From Sphingomonas sp. (lineage in GTDB: Bacteria > Pseudomonadota > Alphaproteobacteria > Sphingomonadales > Sphingomonadaceae), in the NCBI RefSeq assembly GCF_017304635.1, contig NZ_JAFKMA010000002.1:248001-312000 (forward strand): 64,000 bases of DNA. Reading direction: 5' to 3'. This document shows positions 45,200-53,306 of the stretch, piece after piece. The notes beneath the pieces were generated by a model. That model was not told where the DNA came from, made no database searches, and was given only the letters and a program-made list of their open reading frames with translations. Position 1 is the stretch's first letter, and the number at the start of each line of letters is the position of its first letter. The position numbers and the translations under genes are program-made.

Positions 45200-45817
45200 G
45201 TGGCGATGTCGACAATCTACACTTTCGCTGATTCCGGCGGGCAACGATCGGCGACTTCACGTCGGACTCTATTGAGCAGTTTGGCTGCAGTTTCGATCGG
45301 GTCGGTCGCGGGTGGCGCGCCGATGTCAGGCGCGCAAACGTACGGATTGTTTGGCCGGTCAAGCGATCAACCAATCACTTTAGAGCGTAGCTTCGAGGGC
45401 CGTCGATTGAGCCGGTTCCGTTATCATAATGCCGAGAGCTTTTTTCGGAGTTGTGGAGAGAGGGCAGGGCCGCTGGCTGATACGCTTTATCGAACCGGCA
45501 TCGTCATGCAGCTCGGATTGAGCTCGCATCTGCTGGACGTCGGTTTTGCCGACCAATGGTGTGCGCGCAACCTCGGACTCTTCATCGAAAAATCTCTGAC
45601 GCTCGCCAACGCGACGGGTCTCGGTTTTCATTCGACCGACCTTGCAACGCTAGCTGCTGCTTTGTCGCCATACAGCAAATGGCGAAACGCCGGAATGCGG
45701 GAGGTCGATCCTAATTTCGCGTTCGCACTCGACGACATTCAGCCACTCGTGCGATCGCTGCTCGACCGCGTTCGCGACGTGACGGGGCACGCTCGGCCGG
45801 CGGTACGGCGGCGGTAG
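45200..45817 (+). CDS. protein of unknown function, possible Tat-type N-terminus
   Basis: A 205 aa protein from a GTG with GAGG five bases upstream. An N-terminal RRTLLSSLAAVSIGSVAGGA (about 21-40) resembles a weak twin-arginine signal, or simply a hydrophobic helix. The rest is mixed, with helical stretches (ADTLYRTGIVMQLGLSSHLLDVGFADQW, ALDDIQPLVRSLLDRVRDV). I do not recognise the family. The next gene begins one base after its stop, so the two are translationally linked. Confidence 0.6.
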   Translation: MAMSTIYTFADSGGQRSATSRRTLLSSLAAVSIGSVAGGAPMSGAQTYGLFGRSSDQPITLERSFEGRRLSRFRYHNAESFFRSCGERAGPLADTLYRTGIVMQLGLSSHLLDVGFADQWCARNLGLFIEKSLTLANATGLGFHSTDLATLAAALSPYSKWRNAGMREVDPNFAFALDDIQPLVRSLLDRVRDVTGHARPAVRRR

Positions 45818-45818
45818 C

Positions 45819-46127
45819 ATGGACGATCTCAGCGAGCGCGCAAGATCGGCGTATTTGCGCACTGTGGGACTCGAAGAAGCGCCCCCGGTCGAGGCGACAT
45901 CTGCGCAATTGGAAGCCATGCAAGCTGCTTTAATGGCACGGCCACGTTTCACGCGCGAAGTGTTTCTGGCGCACCGCATCGACGACATGAGCTACGACGA
46001 AATTGCGCGTCGCACTGGCGTCAGTGTTCGACGGGTCGAGCGTGAAATATCTCGTGCGATAGCCGCCCTTGCGTTCGGTTCGAACCGACGAGCGCTACGC
46101 AAACGATGGTGGCACCGGCTCTATTGA
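45819..46127 (+). CDS. stand-alone sigma-factor region 4-like HTH protein
   Basis: A 102 aa protein whose C-terminal half (about 48-88; REVFLAHRIDDMSYDEIARRTGVSVRRVEREISRAI) is a sigma70 region-4 type helix-turn-helix. Region 2, needed to recognise the -10 element, is missing, so it is not a full ECF sigma factor. Such short proteins recur near sphingomonad conjugation genes. It is coupled to the gene at 45200 and overlaps the 3' end of traD by 33 bases on the other strand. Confidence 0.75.
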   Translation: MDDLSERARSAYLRTVGLEEAPPVEATSAQLEAMQAALMARPRFTREVFLAHRIDDMSYDEIARRTGVSVRRVEREISRAIAALAFGSNRRALRKRWWHRLY

Positions 46128-46409
46128 AGCTGCTTCTCCATCGGCCTCCGCCTGGAATGCTCGTTTACCGCGCCGCCGCCATAGCGTTAGAGCGTTATCG
46201 CGGCGCTCGTCACGCAACGCGGCTGCCGCTTCGACAAACAATCCGAACATCACAGCGCGGTCGTCGTCGGTAAGTTCGATAAGCCCCGCTTTGGAGACTA
46301 ATCCGCCTAGCTCGATCAACTGGCGCGTCCGCTCGCGGCGCTTCACTTGCCAGGCTCGCGAATCACTTCGCGCTCGTGCCGCCAGCAGACGATTCCGTGC
46401 CGCTGTCAC
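46095..46409 (-). CDS. traD: conjugal transfer protein TraD
   Basis: A small protein of 104 aa from a GTG at 46409, or 84 aa from GTG at 46346. The diagnostic part is VKRRERTRQLIELGGLVSKAGLIELTDDDRAVMFGLF, typical of the small TraD of Ti-type relaxosomes (not the TraD coupling ATPase of F). It is an accessory DNA-processing protein. The start is uncertain: the longer form overlaps traC by 47 bases. A preferred ribosome-binding site is not obvious for either. Confidence 0.65.
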   Translation of the reverse strand: MTAARNRLLAARARSDSRAWQVKRRERTRQLIELGGLVSKAGLIELTDDDRAVMFGLFVEAAAALRDERRDNALTLWRRRGKRAFQAEADGEAASIEPVPPSFA

Positions 46410-46692
46410 CCGCCGAAGCGCCGCGCGCGCCGCCACTATTGCGGCGAGCGGCGCTACCGCTTGTCGATTGAAAGAACGCCGCGCCGCGCTTGCTCCAACC
46501 CTCCTTCGTGGCGGCATCCGCGGTTTCGACGGCGGCAAGCAATGTTCCGGCCAGTTGCTCGATCGGTAAGCCGTCGGCGCCGGTCGCCACCAGCAGATCG
46601 CCGAGCTGCTGCACCTTGCGCTGTCGAAGTTGCTTCGCCTTGTCGTCGAGCGCTTTGAGTTCGGCATCGTAGTCGCGGGGTTTGCGCATCAC
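46363..46692 (-). CDS. traC: conjugal transfer protein TraC
   Basis: A 109 aa protein. RKPRDYDAELKALDDKAKQLRQRKVQQLGDLLVATGADGLPIEQLAGTLLAA forms a coiled helix pair typical of the relaxosome accessory proteins beside TraA; a low-complexity Ser/Gly/Ala tail follows. It diverges from traA, with oriT between, as in rhizobial plasmids. The TraC/TraD naming follows the Ti system. Confidence 0.75.
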   Translation of the reverse strand: MMRKPRDYDAELKALDDKAKQLRQRKVQQLGDLLVATGADGLPIEQLAGTLLAAVETADAATKEGWSKRGAAFFQSTSGSAARRNSGGARGASAGDSGTESSAGGTSAK

Positions 46693-46778
46693 ACGTCTCC
46701 GTTGAGGTGATGTGCCATCATAATCGAGCCGCTGGATCGGCGCTGTAGGGGCGTCGGGACAGCCTGATACCAGTCAGT

Positions 46779-46830
46779 CCCTCACAGGAATTTTCGTGTG
46801 AGGGCGCGCTTATACGTCGTGCCGACGTGC
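46779..46830 (+). other. oriT: origin of transfer (oriT), MobQ/Ti type
   Basis: Between the divergent traC and traA, CCCTCACA (46779-46786) pairs with TGTGAGGG (46797-46804), directly followed by AGGGCGCGCTTATACGTCG (46801-46819). From memory, rhizobial and Ti oriT cores have GGGCGC-AA-TTATACGTCGC, so two bases differ. A second hairpin, ACGTCGtgcCGACGT (46814-46828), follows. The nick is expected in the GGGCGC segment. Confidence 0.7.
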
Positions 46831-46857
46831 TCGTTCAGGAGTAGATGGATCGCCGCC

Positions 46858-49743
46858 ATGGCGATCTACCATTTCTCCGCAAAGGTCATCTCCCGCGCCA
46901 ACGGATCGTCAGCACTCGCCGCTGCCGCGTACCGTTCGGCCTCGCGGCTGCATGATGAGCGGATTGATCGGCATCACGACTTCTCGAACAAAGCCGGCGT
47001 CGTTTATTCCGAAGTTCTGCTGCCCGACGGCGCGCCGGAGCATCTGTCGGATCGCGAGCGGCTGTGGAACGAGGTCGAAACCGTCGAACTGCGTAAGGAT
47101 TCGCAACTTGCGCGCGAGATCGAGTTTGCGATCCCACGCGAACTGGACCAGCCCGAGGGCATTCGCTTGGCGCGCGAGTTCGTCCAGGCAGAGTTCGTCG
47201 ATCGCGGTATGATCGCCGATCTTAACGTCCATCGGGATGTGGGCGCAGACGGCGAGCCCAAGCCGCATGCGCACGTGATGCTGACAACGCGCGAGGTGGG
47301 CGACGGTGGGTTTGGCGCCAAGGTCCGCGACTGGAACCGCACTGATCTGCTCCAGCATTGGCGCGAGGCCTGGGCTGAGCATGTGAACGCTCGGCTCGCC
47401 GAGCTCGACATCGATGCACGCGTCGACCACTGCAGTCTCGAAGCGCAAGGGATCGACCTCGAGCCGCAGCACAAGATCGGCCCGGCTGCGTCGCGCATGG
47501 CAGGGCAGGGAGTTGATGCCGAGCGGCTGGTCGAGCATCACGCCATCGCGCGAGCGAACGGCGAGCGGATCATCGCCGATCCGGCGATCGCGATCGATGC
47601 CATCACGCGCACCCAAGCGACGTTTACGAGCCGTGATCTCGCGATGTTCGTGCATCGCCACAGCGACGACAAAGACCAGTTCGATCGCGCGATGAGTGCG
47701 GTGCGAGCGTGCCCTGAACTGGTTGCGCTCGGCACAGATGGGCGCGGCGAGGATCGGTTCAGCAGCCGCGACATGGTCGCGACCGAGCAACGGCTTGAGC
47801 GGGCGACTGCGGCGCTGGAAGCAGGTCGGCGGCACGGCGTGCCCGACCAGCATTGCAAATACGCATTGGCGCGGGCCGAGATGCGCGGGATGGTGCTGTC
47901 GCCGGAGCAACGCGGCGCGTTCGACCATGTCACGAGCGGGCGCGGTCTAAGCGCGGTCGTTGGCTACGCCGGTACTGGTAAATCAGCAATGCTGGGCGTT
48001 GCGCGCGAAGCTTGGGAGGGTGTCGGCTACAGTGTTCAAGGATGCGCGCTGTCCGGCATCGCTGCTGAAAATCTGGAGCACGGTTCGAGCATTCCGTCAC
48101 GCACGATCGCTAGCCTCGAACATCAATGGGATCAGGGCAGAGAATTGCTATCAGCAAACGACGTGCTGGTGATCGACGAGGCCGGGATGATCGGCACGCG
48201 CCAGATGGAACGCGTCATCAGCGAAGCGCACAAACGCGGCGCCAAGGTCGTGCTGGTCGGCGATCCCGAGCAGCTGCAAGCGATCGAAGCGGGCGCCGCG
48301 TTCCGCTCGATCGCCGAGCGGCATGGCAGCGTTGAGATCACCGACATCCGCCGTCAGCGCGAGGACTGGCAGCGTCAGGCGACACGGTACCTCGCGACGG
48401 AGCGGACCGGCGAGGCGATCGCGGCCTATCGCGACCACGAGATGGTTCACGCGGCAGACACGCGAGAGCAAGCGCGTGCAGATTTGATCGACCGCTGGGA
48501 TGCGCAACGGCGTGAAGCACCAGGCGCGAGCCGTATCATCCTAACGCACACCAATGACGAAGTCGAAGCGCTGAACCAACGTGCACGCGAACGCTTGCGC
48601 GCGGCCGGACTACTGGGGGCCGATATCCTGCTCAATGTCGAGAAGGGCGAGCGCCGACTTGCCGCGGGCGATCGGGTCGTGTTCGGTCGTAACGAGCGTA
48701 GCCTGGGTGTGAAGAATGGTTCGCTAGGGATCGTCGAGAGCGTGACGAACACGCGAATGGCAGTGATGCTCGACGACGGCCGTCCGGTCGCTTTCGATTT
48801 GAAGGACTACGCCGCCATCGACCACGGCTACGCAGCCACCGTCCATAAGGCCCAGGGCATGACCGTCGACCGAGTTCATGTGTTGGCGACACCTGGGCTT
48901 GATCGTCATGCCAGCTATGTCGCGCTGTCGCGCCATCGCGATGGGGTAGAACTGTATTATGGACGTGACGACTTTGCAGATGATGCGAAGCTGGTGCGCA
49001 TGCTATCGCGTGAGCGTACCAAGGATATGGCGTCCGACTATGCGCGGGAGTTCGCAGATCGGCGGCTGATCGTACTACGGTCGCCAGGTCCTGAGCAGTC
49101 ACCTGCCGCACCGGCGCGCGATCCGTTCGCGGGGCTGAGTCTGACTGCCACGCCGCTTGAGTCCTCGCCGCAGACGCCATCTCTGGTCGGTTCGCCGCGT
49201 GCCGACTTGCCGCTCGCCATCGAGCGGCACGGCAAGATCGTTCGCGACATGCGCTTCGCCCATAGCGTTGGCGATCCCTATACGCCCGAGAATCGCCAGG
49301 AGCTTGCTGCCAGTAGGGCATCGCTCGACGCGATCCGGCTGCATGCCGCCCATGATCTCGAAACAGCGTTTGCCAACGATCATGGACTCATTGATGAAGC
49401 CGCGCAGGGCAGGACTGCCGCAACACTACGCGCGCTCCAGCTTGAGCGTGAGATGCGGGCCGATCCACAGCTCCGGGCCGACAAGTTCGTCGAGCGTTGG
49501 CAAGCGCTTGAGCGTCAGCGCCGACTTTTCATGCGTGATTATGAAGCGACCAGCGCCAATCGCATCGCCGGCCGGATGTTGGGCATGGCCAAAGCCCTTG
49601 AGCGGGACCCGCAGGTTGAGTCGATCCTGCGCAATCGCAAAGCTCAGCTTGGCTTGCCCGAAGTGCCGGGCCGCAGTGTCGCCCAAAGCCTGGGCGAGAT
49701 GGTCGGCCGCACCTGCGGGAGAGGGCTTGGCATCGGGATGTAA
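46858..49743 (+). CDS. traA: MobQ relaxase-helicase TraA (Ti-type)
   Basis: A 961 aa fusion of relaxase and helicase that nicks oriT and unwinds the transferred strand. The relaxase (about 1-230) has the catalytic Tyr in AAYRSASRL (Y25) and the metal-binding His triad in NVHRDVGADGEPKPHAHVML. The RecD-like helicase has Walker A in VVGYAGTGKSAML (about 365), Walker B in VLVIDEAGMI and the late VHKAQGMTVDRVHVL motif. The ATG at 46858 is chosen because MAIYHFSAKVISRANGSSALAAAAYR is the conserved start. It is somewhat shorter than Ti TraA (about 1100 aa). No traG, trb or virB genes follow. Confidence 0.92.
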   Translation: MAIYHFSAKVISRANGSSALAAAAYRSASRLHDERIDRHHDFSNKAGVVYSEVLLPDGAPEHLSDRERLWNEVETVELRKDSQLAREIEFAIPRELDQPEGIRLAREFVQAEFVDRGMIADLNVHRDVGADGEPKPHAHVMLTTREVGDGGFGAKVRDWNRTDLLQHWREAWAEHVNARLAELDIDARVDHCSLEAQGIDLEPQHKIGPAASRMAGQGVDAERLVEHHAIARANGERIIADPAIAIDAITRTQATFTSRDLAMFVHRHSDDKDQFDRAMSAVRACPELVALGTDGRGEDRFSSRDMVATEQRLERATAALEAGRRHGVPDQHCKYALARAEMRGMVLSPEQRGAFDHVTSGRGLSAVVGYAGTGKSAMLGVAREAWEGVGYSVQGCALSGIAAENLEHGSSIPSRTIASLEHQWDQGRELLSANDVLVIDEAGMIGTRQMERVISEAHKRGAKVVLVGDPEQLQAIEAGAAFRSIAERHGSVEITDIRRQREDWQRQATRYLATERTGEAIAAYRDHEMVHAADTREQARADLIDRWDAQRREAPGASRIILTHTNDEVEALNQRARERLRAAGLLGADILLNVEKGERRLAAGDRVVFGRNERSLGVKNGSLGIVESVTNTRMAVMLDDGRPVAFDLKDYAAIDHGYAATVHKAQGMTVDRVHVLATPGLDRHASYVALSRHRDGVELYYGRDDFADDAKLVRMLSRERTKDMASDYAREFADRRLIVLRSPGPEQSPAAPARDPFAGLSLTATPLESSPQTPSLVGSPRADLPLAIERHGKIVRDMRFAHSVGDPYTPENRQELAASRASLDAIRLHAAHDLETAFANDHGLIDEAAQGRTAATLRALQLEREMRADPQLRADKFVERWQALERQRRLFMRDYEATSANRIAGRMLGMAKALERDPQVESILRNRKAQLGLPEVPGRSVAQSLGEMVGRTCGRGLGIGM

Positions 49744-50028
49744 TCGCAACGGCCGACTTGCCGCGCTTGGGCCACGCCATGATGTGGGCTTTGATGCGTA
49801 CATTCCGAAAACGCGGGACGGCAGAAATTGGGTGGTTTGCCGACAGGCTGCTAGGCCCCCTAGTCTCGGTCATACAGAGCGCCCGCCGGCGACCCTGAAA
49901 GCTGTCGTTTGTTCACCTCTGCTAAGTCCGCGTTCTGAGCGGCTAAAGACTCCGGTCAGTTACTACGCACGTATCCAAAACGCTGTGGCGACCGGCCGAT
50001 TAAGCGGCCGCCATAGAGATCGCCGTAG
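49744..50028. other. 285-base gap, nothing recognised
   Basis: Mixed-composition sequence between traA and the DUF892 gene. A CGGCCGattaagCGGCCG palindrome at about 49994-50011 is the only structure seen. It may be the boundary between the mobilisation genes and the stress cluster. Confidence 0.4.
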
Positions 50029-50529
50029 TTACGCCGTTTCTTCCATTGCTTTTGCATTAGCTGCGGCATCGGCAAGCGCGGTCAGGCCCTCGTCCGTCGC
50101 GCCTTCCTGTTGCAGTGTTTCATCGAGCAACTTGGCGGCATCGTTCAGCCCGAGCACGGTGGCCCAGCGCTTGAGCGTGCCGTAGCGGGTGATTTCATAA
50201 TGTTCGACCGCCTGGGCGGAGGAAATCAGCCCGGCATCGAGCGCGGGCGAGTCCGCGAATTCCTCGAGGATTTCGTCGCCTTCGGCGAGGATGCCCAGGA
50301 TCGCCTCGCACTTCTTGCCGCGGGCGGCCTTGCTTATGATCTTGAACACCTGCTCGAGCCGATCGACCTGCCCCTCGGTCTCGCCGCGATGCTTCTCGAA
50401 CGCGGCTTGCAGGTCGGGGCTTTGCGCACCCTTGGCCATCTTGGGCAACGCTTTCAGAATCTGCTTTTCCGCATAATAGATATCGCGCAAGGTATCGTGG
50501 AACAGGTCTTCGAGCGTCTTTGTCGCCAT
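50029..50529 (-). CDS. ferritin-like DUF892 protein (YciE/YciF type)
   Basis: A 166 aa four-helix-bundle protein. MATKTLEDLFHDTLRDIYYAEKQILKALPKM is the family start, with Glu in DIYYAEKQ and in EKHRGETEGQVDRLEQVF, plus the C-terminal AVEHYEITRYGTLKRWA helix: these supply the predicted dimetal ligands. In enteric bacteria the family is induced by stress under RpoS; here EcfG-type control is plausible, although I found no clear promoter. The start at 50529 matches the family. Confidence 0.92.
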   Translation of the reverse strand: MATKTLEDLFHDTLRDIYYAEKQILKALPKMAKGAQSPDLQAAFEKHRGETEGQVDRLEQVFKIISKAARGKKCEAILGILAEGDEILEEFADSPALDAGLISSAQAVEHYEITRYGTLKRWATVLGLNDAAKLLDETLQQEGATDEGLTALADAAANAKAMEETA

Positions 50530-50727
50530 GGCTCTTCTCCCTATGCCGCAGGAGCGCGGCTGTCGGAAAAGTGATTGATTTGCTGGTTCGTTCCACGATC
50601 GAGACCCGAGACTAATTTGCAACAATGTGATTTTGGCACTGGCCCTTTTATTTTTGCGAGACCACGAGAGTAATCAGCGTGGCGGGTTGCCGTGGAAAGC
50701 GGCTTCGCCCGATGCTAGTCAGACTAG

Positions 50728-51699
50728 ATGCCCTTATCGCGTGACATCGACACACTCGGCCTCGGCGCAATTCTGAAGACAGCCCTCGATGCCGTCGTGG
50801 TGATGCGGTTCGACGGCACGATCGCTGGCTGGAGCGATAACGCCCAACGCACGTTCGGCTGGTCGTTCGACGAGGCCGTGGGCCGGCGCATGAGCGAACT
50901 GATCATCCCGCATCGATTTCGCGAAGCGCATGAGCAAGGCCTCGCGCGATTCCTGATGTCGGGCGACGCCGTTGTTCTCGACAGCCGGCTCGAACTCGAA
51001 GCGCTGCATCGCGATGGCCACGAAATGCCGGTTGAACTGTCGATCACGCGCACCAGTTCGTCGGGTGAACCGGTGTTCCTCGGTTTCTTGCGAGACATTA
51101 GCGCGCGTCGCGCCGCGGAACGCCGCCAGCAGCTGATGATTGGCGAGCTCAACCACCGCGTAAAGAACTTGCTTGGGGTCGTTTCCGCGATCGCACATCA
51201 GACCGCCCGGAGCTCATCGTCGCTGGAGGATTTCGAGCCCGCCTTTGTTGGTCGGCTGCAAGCGCTCGGTCATGCGCACGAGATACTGAGCGCGGCAACC
51301 TGGGAGCGCGCGTCACTGACGTCCTTGGCAAAAACGCTCCTTGGCGCCTTTTGCGGCGATGAGGATGGCCGGGTGCGAATCGAGGGTCCCGACCTGCTGC
51401 TCTCGCCGCGGCAGTTCCTCAGCGTCAGTATGATCCTGCACGAACTCACTACCAACGCCGTCAAATATGGCGCGCTGGGCAGTCCCGATGGGGCCATCGA
51501 TCTTTCCTGGACCGAGACCGCTGGGGCCGTGGCCTTGAGTTGGTGTGAGCATGTTGCCGGACCAGTTGTGCCGCCAACGCGCCAAGGCTTTGGGAGCAAG
51601 ATGATCCAGCTCAGCGTTAGGCACGAGCTGAAAGGCCAAGCGACATCCGAATGGTCCTTGAGCGGGCTCGTGTTTCGCGTTTCATTTGATATGGATTAA
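50728..51699 (+). CDS. PAS-containing HWE/HisKA_2 histidine kinase
   Basis: A 323 aa soluble kinase. A PAS domain (about 10-130; MRFDGTIAGWSDNAQRTFGW, ending FLGFLRDISARRAAERR) is followed by the H-box GELNHRVKNLLGVVSAIA, an N-box in LHELTTNAVKYGALGSPDG, and a terminal G-F-G-S-K-M loop. Such kinases feed the PhyR/EcfG general stress pathway in alphaproteobacteria, which fits the neighbourhood. The receiver gene begins 15 bases after it. Confidence 0.92.
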   Translation: MPLSRDIDTLGLGAILKTALDAVVVMRFDGTIAGWSDNAQRTFGWSFDEAVGRRMSELIIPHRFREAHEQGLARFLMSGDAVVLDSRLELEALHRDGHEMPVELSITRTSSSGEPVFLGFLRDISARRAAERRQQLMIGELNHRVKNLLGVVSAIAHQTARSSSSLEDFEPAFVGRLQALGHAHEILSAATWERASLTSLAKTLLGAFCGDEDGRVRIEGPDLLLSPRQFLSVSMILHELTTNAVKYGALGSPDGAIDLSWTETAGAVALSWCEHVAGPVVPPTRQGFGSKMIQLSVRHELKGQATSEWSLSGLVFRVSFDMD

Positions 51700-51714
51700 G
51701 CATAAGGAAAGGCG

Positions 51715-52194
51715 ATGCGTCTCCAGATGCTCGAACCGCTACTAGCCACCAACGGCAAACGACCGCCCGCGCCGGCGATTGCGCCTGGTAGGTCGAGCGA
51801 CGAAGCGACCAGGCTTGAGACGCGTGTCCTGATCGTCGAAGACGAAATGATGATCGCCTGGATGATCGAAAGTCTACTCTCCGACGCTGGGTTCGAAAAC
51901 GTCGCGATCGCGGCCGACGGCAAGGAAGCCTGCCGGCAGGCGTCAGAACAGACGCCCGGCCTGGTGGTGTCCGACATCAATCTGGGTTCCGGCATCAACG
52001 GCGTCGAGGCAGCGGTCGCGATCTGTCACGCCGGACGAATCCCTGTCCTGTTCGTGACAGCTTATGCGGATGGCGCCACCCGCGAACGGATCGCCGCGCA
52101 TTTCCCCCACGCCGAACTCCTGCGCAAGCCTGTCGACGGAGCTTCGCTCACAGCTGCGGTCCATCGTGCCCTGGAATTCCGGCACGGCAACTAG
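51715..52194 (+). CDS. single-domain response regulator
   Basis: A 159 aa protein with an N-terminal Pro/Arg-rich extension of about 35 residues and a receiver (about 38-155). LIVEDEMMIAW forms the acidic pocket, LVVSDINLGSG carries the phospho-Asp, VTAYAD the Thr and RKPVD the Lys. It is co-transcribed with the PAS kinase upstream, so it is its likely partner. Confidence 0.9.
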   Translation: MRLQMLEPLLATNGKRPPAPAIAPGRSSDEATRLETRVLIVEDEMMIAWMIESLLSDAGFENVAIAADGKEACRQASEQTPGLVVSDINLGSGINGVEAAVAICHAGRIPVLFVTAYADGATRERIAAHFPHAELLRKPVDGASLTAAVHRALEFRHGN

Positions 52195-52215
52195 ATCGAT
52201 GGATCGTCGCACGGC

Positions 52216-52755
52216 CTATGATCGCGCGTGAAACTGTCGATGAGCTTCCTGCAAGACGACAAACGCCGCGGCAGCATCTCCCCGCTCCAGCACCTCGAAA
52301 CGCTTCCCCTTCACCTCGTTATAGGCTTCGAAGAAACGCTGGATTTCGGCCGAAAACGCGTCGCCCAGTTGGTCCAGTTCGTTGATGCTGGCGAACAGGC
52401 GTGACTCTTTCACCCGCGCGATCAAACGATCGTTCCGCGCCGTATGACCATCTTCGGTTTGCTCGGCTTTGATCACGCCGAGCAACTTGGCCGTGACGAG
52501 GCAGCCGATCGGTAGTGGATCTTCGACCAGAAGCAGGATGTCGAGTGGGTCGCCATCGCCGCCGAGTGTACTCGGCACGAACCCGAACGCCAAGGGAAAC
52601 ACGATCCCGGTCGGCAGGATGCCAGTCAGCTCGAACAGCCCGCTTTCGCGGTCGTAATCATATTTGGCGTGACTACCGAGCGGCGTCTCAATGATGGCCC
52701 GACACGTTAGCGCCTCCGCATCGATACAAGGGTCGAGCACGGTAAGGTCGCTCAT
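52216..52755 (-). CDS. ppa: inorganic diphosphatase (family I)
   Basis: A 179 aa soluble pyrophosphatase. The hallmark acidic patch is GGDGDPLDILLLVE, with IETPLGSHAKYDYD and the KAEQTEDGHTARNDRLIARV motif. It is shorter and more divergent than typical housekeeping PPases and lies in the accessory stress cluster, so it may be a second copy. Convergent with the response regulator; no PPase gene for comparison is in the window. Confidence 0.88.
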   Translation of the reverse strand: MSDLTVLDPCIDAEALTCRAIIETPLGSHAKYDYDRESGLFELTGILPTGIVFPLAFGFVPSTLGGDGDPLDILLLVEDPLPIGCLVTAKLLGVIKAEQTEDGHTARNDRLIARVKESRLFASINELDQLGDAFSAEIQRFFEAYNEVKGKRFEVLERGDAAAAFVVLQEAHRQFHARS

Positions 52756-52796
52756 GCGGAAAACCGCCGTAACGCACGAGCTCGTTTCGACGCCAT

Positions 52797-53291
52797 CTAG
52801 TTCTTCCTCTTGGGAATGACGCTTATCTTCCCGCCGCGCTCCATTGTCGCGAGCTCGGCGTCGGCGGGATTTTCAAGCTGCTCCATGCGAAGACCTTCGA
52901 GCAGATCGTCGTCGCTGATATGATGGCGCAACATCGCCTGACGGTCGGGTTCGCCGCCGCGAAGAAGGGTCACAGCGCTTCCCTTCACGAATTTTGAGAG
53001 GAAGTTGGATCTGACGGTTGCCATCGCGATGACACGGTGGAGGATAACGAAGAGCAACGTGGCAGCGAGCGCCGGCACGAACGGGGCCTTACCCGTCATC
53101 GCGCGACTGACGTTCGAACCGACCACGACCGCCACGATGATGTCGAGCGGACTGAGGTTGGAAAAGGTGCGACGCCCGGCGATGCGGATGCACAGCAAGC
53201 CATAGAAGAACAAGATAAGTGCGCGGGCGCAGAATTGTGCGATGCTTGGCGTGCCGTCGTCCGGACCGACGATTGCCTGAATCAATTCCAT
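52797..53291 (-). CDS. DUF421 (YetF-like) membrane protein
   Basis: A 164 aa inner-membrane protein. Three hydrophobic segments (ALILFFYGLLCIRIAG, IIVAVVVGSNVSRAM, VPALAATLLFVILHRVIAMA) are followed by a soluble C-terminal part with VKGSAVTLLRGGEPDRQAMLRHHISDDDLLEGLRM. The typical RTFSNLSPLDIIVAV motif is intact. The function of the family is unknown; Bacillus members are spore-related. It lies 15 bases downstream of the NRAMP-like gene and is probably in its operon. Confidence 0.88.
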   Translation of the reverse strand: MELIQAIVGPDDGTPSIAQFCARALILFFYGLLCIRIAGRRTFSNLSPLDIIVAVVVGSNVSRAMTGKAPFVPALAATLLFVILHRVIAMATVRSNFLSKFVKGSAVTLLRGGEPDRQAMLRHHISDDDLLEGLRMEQLENPADAELATMERGGKISVIPKRKN

Positions 53292-53306
53292 CGAGCTCTC
53301 CTTGGA

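Noticed and set aside
46798-46857. Upstream extension of traA by 20 codons
   Set aside because: It would run through the oriT hairpin, and the conserved TraA start is at 46858.
50570-50594. EcfG promoter upstream of the DUF892 gene
   Set aside because: A GGAAC-like -35 (GTTCC on the plus strand at 50590) is present, but no CGTT-like -10 lies at a suitable distance.
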